Part shown: positions 12,403 to 13,690 of the stretch, in pieces | Position numbering within the stretch: position 1 is the first letter of the stretch | Layout: each line of letters opens with the position of its first letter | From: Lachnospiraceae bacterium | GTDB taxonomy: Bacteria; Bacillota_A; Clostridia; Lachnospirales; Lachnospiraceae | Direction of reading: 5' to 3' | Assembly (NCBI GenBank): GCA_017435025.1 | Contig: JAFSFU010000039.1 | Location: forward strand, 1 to 13,690 | DNA length: 13,690 bases | The notes under the pieces: generated by a model | Databases searched by the model: none | The model's input: the letters and a program-made list of their open reading frames with translations, nothing else | What the model was told of the DNA's origin: nothing | Made by a program: the position numbers and the translations under genes

Positions 12403-13458
12403 CTATACGTTCACAATGTGGTATCCGGCTGCTTTGCAGAGGCGGTTCATGATCGCCTGTCCCAAACGGTCTTTGGAAAAACTCTCTGAAAAAATGCAGT
12501 CCACATTCCGGTCATCAAAATCACGGAGCACAGCAAACAGATTGTGGGCCACTGTCTCTTCATGCTCTCTGCTGCCGATCACTTCCAGAATCCCCTCCGG
12601 ATAATGCTCACGGCTCTCCTCTGTACAGATAATGCCGACTCTCTTTCCTGCTTCCAATGCAGCCTTTGCCTCGCGATTAATGAACTCCACCACTTTATCC
12701 ATTTCGCCTTCCACCAGTGTCATCTCTGCATTAGGCGCATAGTGACGGTACTTCATGCCCGGTGCCTTCGGTTTCATTCCTTCGCTCATCGGACCCAGGA
12801 TTGCCGGATCAATTGCAACAGTTCCGATCGTTTCCTGTAACATTTCCATGGTGATCGCACCCGGCCGCAGCATCGTCGGCACTTCTCCGGAAACATCCAC
12901 GATCGTAGATTCCACGCCAATTCCCACTTCGCCGCCGTCGATGATCATTTCGATCTTTCCGTTCATGTCCTCGATCACATGCTCCGCCCTTGTGGGGCTC
13001 GGTCTTCCTGATGTATTGGCACTTGGTGCCGCAACCGGAATACCGGCCAAACGAATCAGACAGGATGCGATCGGATCAGACGGCATGCGCACCGCAACCG
13101 TATCCAGACCACCGGTCGTTCCATACGGTACCACATCTTTTTTCGGGAAAATCAAAGTCAGAGGTCCCGGCCAGTATTTCTCTGCCAGTTTCCGTCCCGC
13201 TTCCGGAATCTCCGCCGCCAATTTGGGCAGATCTTCCATTGATGCGATATGGGCGATCAGCGGATTGTCCGACGGACGTCCCTTTGCCGCATAGATCTTT
13301 GCAGACGCCTGCTCTTCCAGTGCATTGGCACCCAGTCCATATACCGTCTCAGTCGGGAAGGCCACAAGACCTCCGTTCTTCAGGATCTCTGCGGCCTCCA
13401 CCAACTGTTCATCTCTTAAGTTATTTTTATCTTCGATTCGAATAATCTTCGTTTCCAT
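12403..13458 (-). CDS. L-threonylcarbamoyladenylate synthase (Sua5/YwlC type)
   Basis: A 351-residue enzyme that makes threonylcarbamoyl-AMP from threonine, bicarbonate and ATP, the first step of t6A37 modification of ANN-decoding tRNAs. Residues about 10-205 are the YrdC domain, with PTETVYGLG (35-43), KGRP (59-62), WPGPLTLIF (96-104) and SANTSG (146-151). A linker KAPGMKYRHYAP (231-242) leads into the C-terminal Sua5 domain (about 243-351), so this is the long Sua5/YwlC form rather than short TsaC. AAAGG precedes the ATG. The other t6A genes (tsaB, tsaD, tsaE) are not in the window. It follows the RibU-like gene by 19 bases and is probably in the same transcript. Confidence 0.95.
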   Translation of the reverse strand: METKIIRIEDKNNLRDEQLVEAAEILKNGGLVAFPTETVYGLGANALEEQASAKIYAAKGRPSDNPLIAHIASMEDLPKLAAEIPEAGRKLAEKYWPGPLTLIFPKKDVVPYGTTGGLDTVAVRMPSDPIASCLIRLAGIPVAAPSANTSGRPSPTRAEHVIEDMNGKIEMIIDGGEVGIGVESTIVDVSGEVPTMLRPGAITMEMLQETIGTVAIDPAILGPMSEGMKPKAPGMKYRHYAPNAEMTLVEGEMDKVVEFINREAKAALEAGKRVGIICTEESREHYPEGILEVIGSREHEETVAHNLFAVLRDFDDRNVDCIFSESFSKDRLGQAIMNRLCKAAGYHIVNV

Positions 13459-13477
13459 GATACCAGCCTTTACGCTT

Positions 13478-13690
13478 CTATTTATTGCCGATGCTGTGGA
13501 TCAAATTACTGATACGCTTATAAATAAGCAGTGTCACAACAGACACAACAACACCCTTGAGCAGGTTGAACGGACCTACACAAATCAGAGCAAATGTCCA
13601 TACATTGCTTACTGCCGGATTGATTGCCGCACCAGCCTCAATGATCGTCTCAAGCGGCATAATATTGGAATAGAACGGCAGCATAACCAG
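13478..13690 (-). CDS. ECF transporter S component, RibU-like (partial, 5' end outside window)
   Basis: Only the last 70 residues are visible. The frame stays open to the window edge (CTG GTT before the internal ATG at 13684), so that ATG is not the true start. The fragment contains two membrane helices. The stretch LETIIEAGAAINPAVSNVWTFA, then PFNLLKGVVVSVVTLLIYKRISNL, matches the C-terminal half of riboflavin-type ECF substrate-binding subunits. These deliver a vitamin to the shared EcfT/EcfA module. Riboflavin would supply FMN for flavoproteins, though a link to the FMN enzymes at the left end is only thematic. An FMN riboswitch, if present, would lie upstream of the window. Confidence 0.75.
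   Translation of the reverse strand: MVMLPFYSNIMPLETIIEAGAAINPAVSNVWTFALICVGPFNLLKGVVVSVVTLLIYKRISNLIHSIGNK

Overview
The window looks like chromosome from a low-to-mid GC anaerobic Firmicute, most likely Lachnospiraceae. The reasons are protein flavour, strong AGGAGG-type ribosome binding sites, and the pairing of a flavodiiron protein with a flavin reductase-rubredoxin fusion. This placement is inference from protein families; no rRNA or other marker is present. Every supported gene lies on the minus strand, so transcription runs from high to low coordinates. There are no tRNAs, rRNAs, CRISPR arrays, insertion sequences or phage genes.

Right block (13690 down to 9254): the C-terminal end of a RibU-like ECF transporter S component, then a Sua5-type threonylcarbamoyl-AMP synthase, a dCMP deaminase, a B12-binding-type radical SAM protein with a DUF4080-like tail, a DnaQ-like 3'-5' exonuclease, and a tiny one-helix membrane protein that overlaps the exonuclease end. 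ATGA overlaps couple the deaminase, radical SAM and exonuclease genes. A strong hairpin at 9211-9236 closes the block.

Middle block (9188 down to 4420): a secreted VanW-family envelope protein with a Pro/Ala/Gly-rich tail, a C-terminal AIR-synthase-like domain protein, a stand-alone Lrp/AsnC effector (RAM) domain without its helix-turn-helix, a class I/II aminotransferase that starts with a GTG overlapping the previous stop, TrmL tRNA methyltransferase, and a GNAT acetyltransferase.

Left block (4267 down to 220): a bacteriohemerythrin, a Crp/Fnr-family regulator, a flavodiiron protein (FprA), its probable electron donor Hrb (flavin reductase plus rubredoxin), and an acetamidase/formamidase. 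This is a recognisable oxygen/nitric-oxide defence set. Hemerythrin binds O2, Hrb passes electrons to FprA, FprA reduces O2 or NO, and the Crp/Fnr protein is the obvious candidate regulator. The hemerythrin promoter has a TGTGA-N5-TCACA palindrome centred near -41, and the fprA and regulator promoters have near-consensus -35/-10 boxes with short palindromes at or just after the start site.

The most notable point is that fprA has an in-frame TGA at codon 22. The conserved N-terminus and a good ribosome binding site lie upstream of it, and all diiron-site ligands lie downstream. A one-base nonsense change at a Gly codon is the simplest reading, but recoding should be excluded. I found no clearly new multi-gene system. 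The leftmost 219 bases have no gene but hold a cluster of GTATC/GATAC words and a nested inverted repeat.
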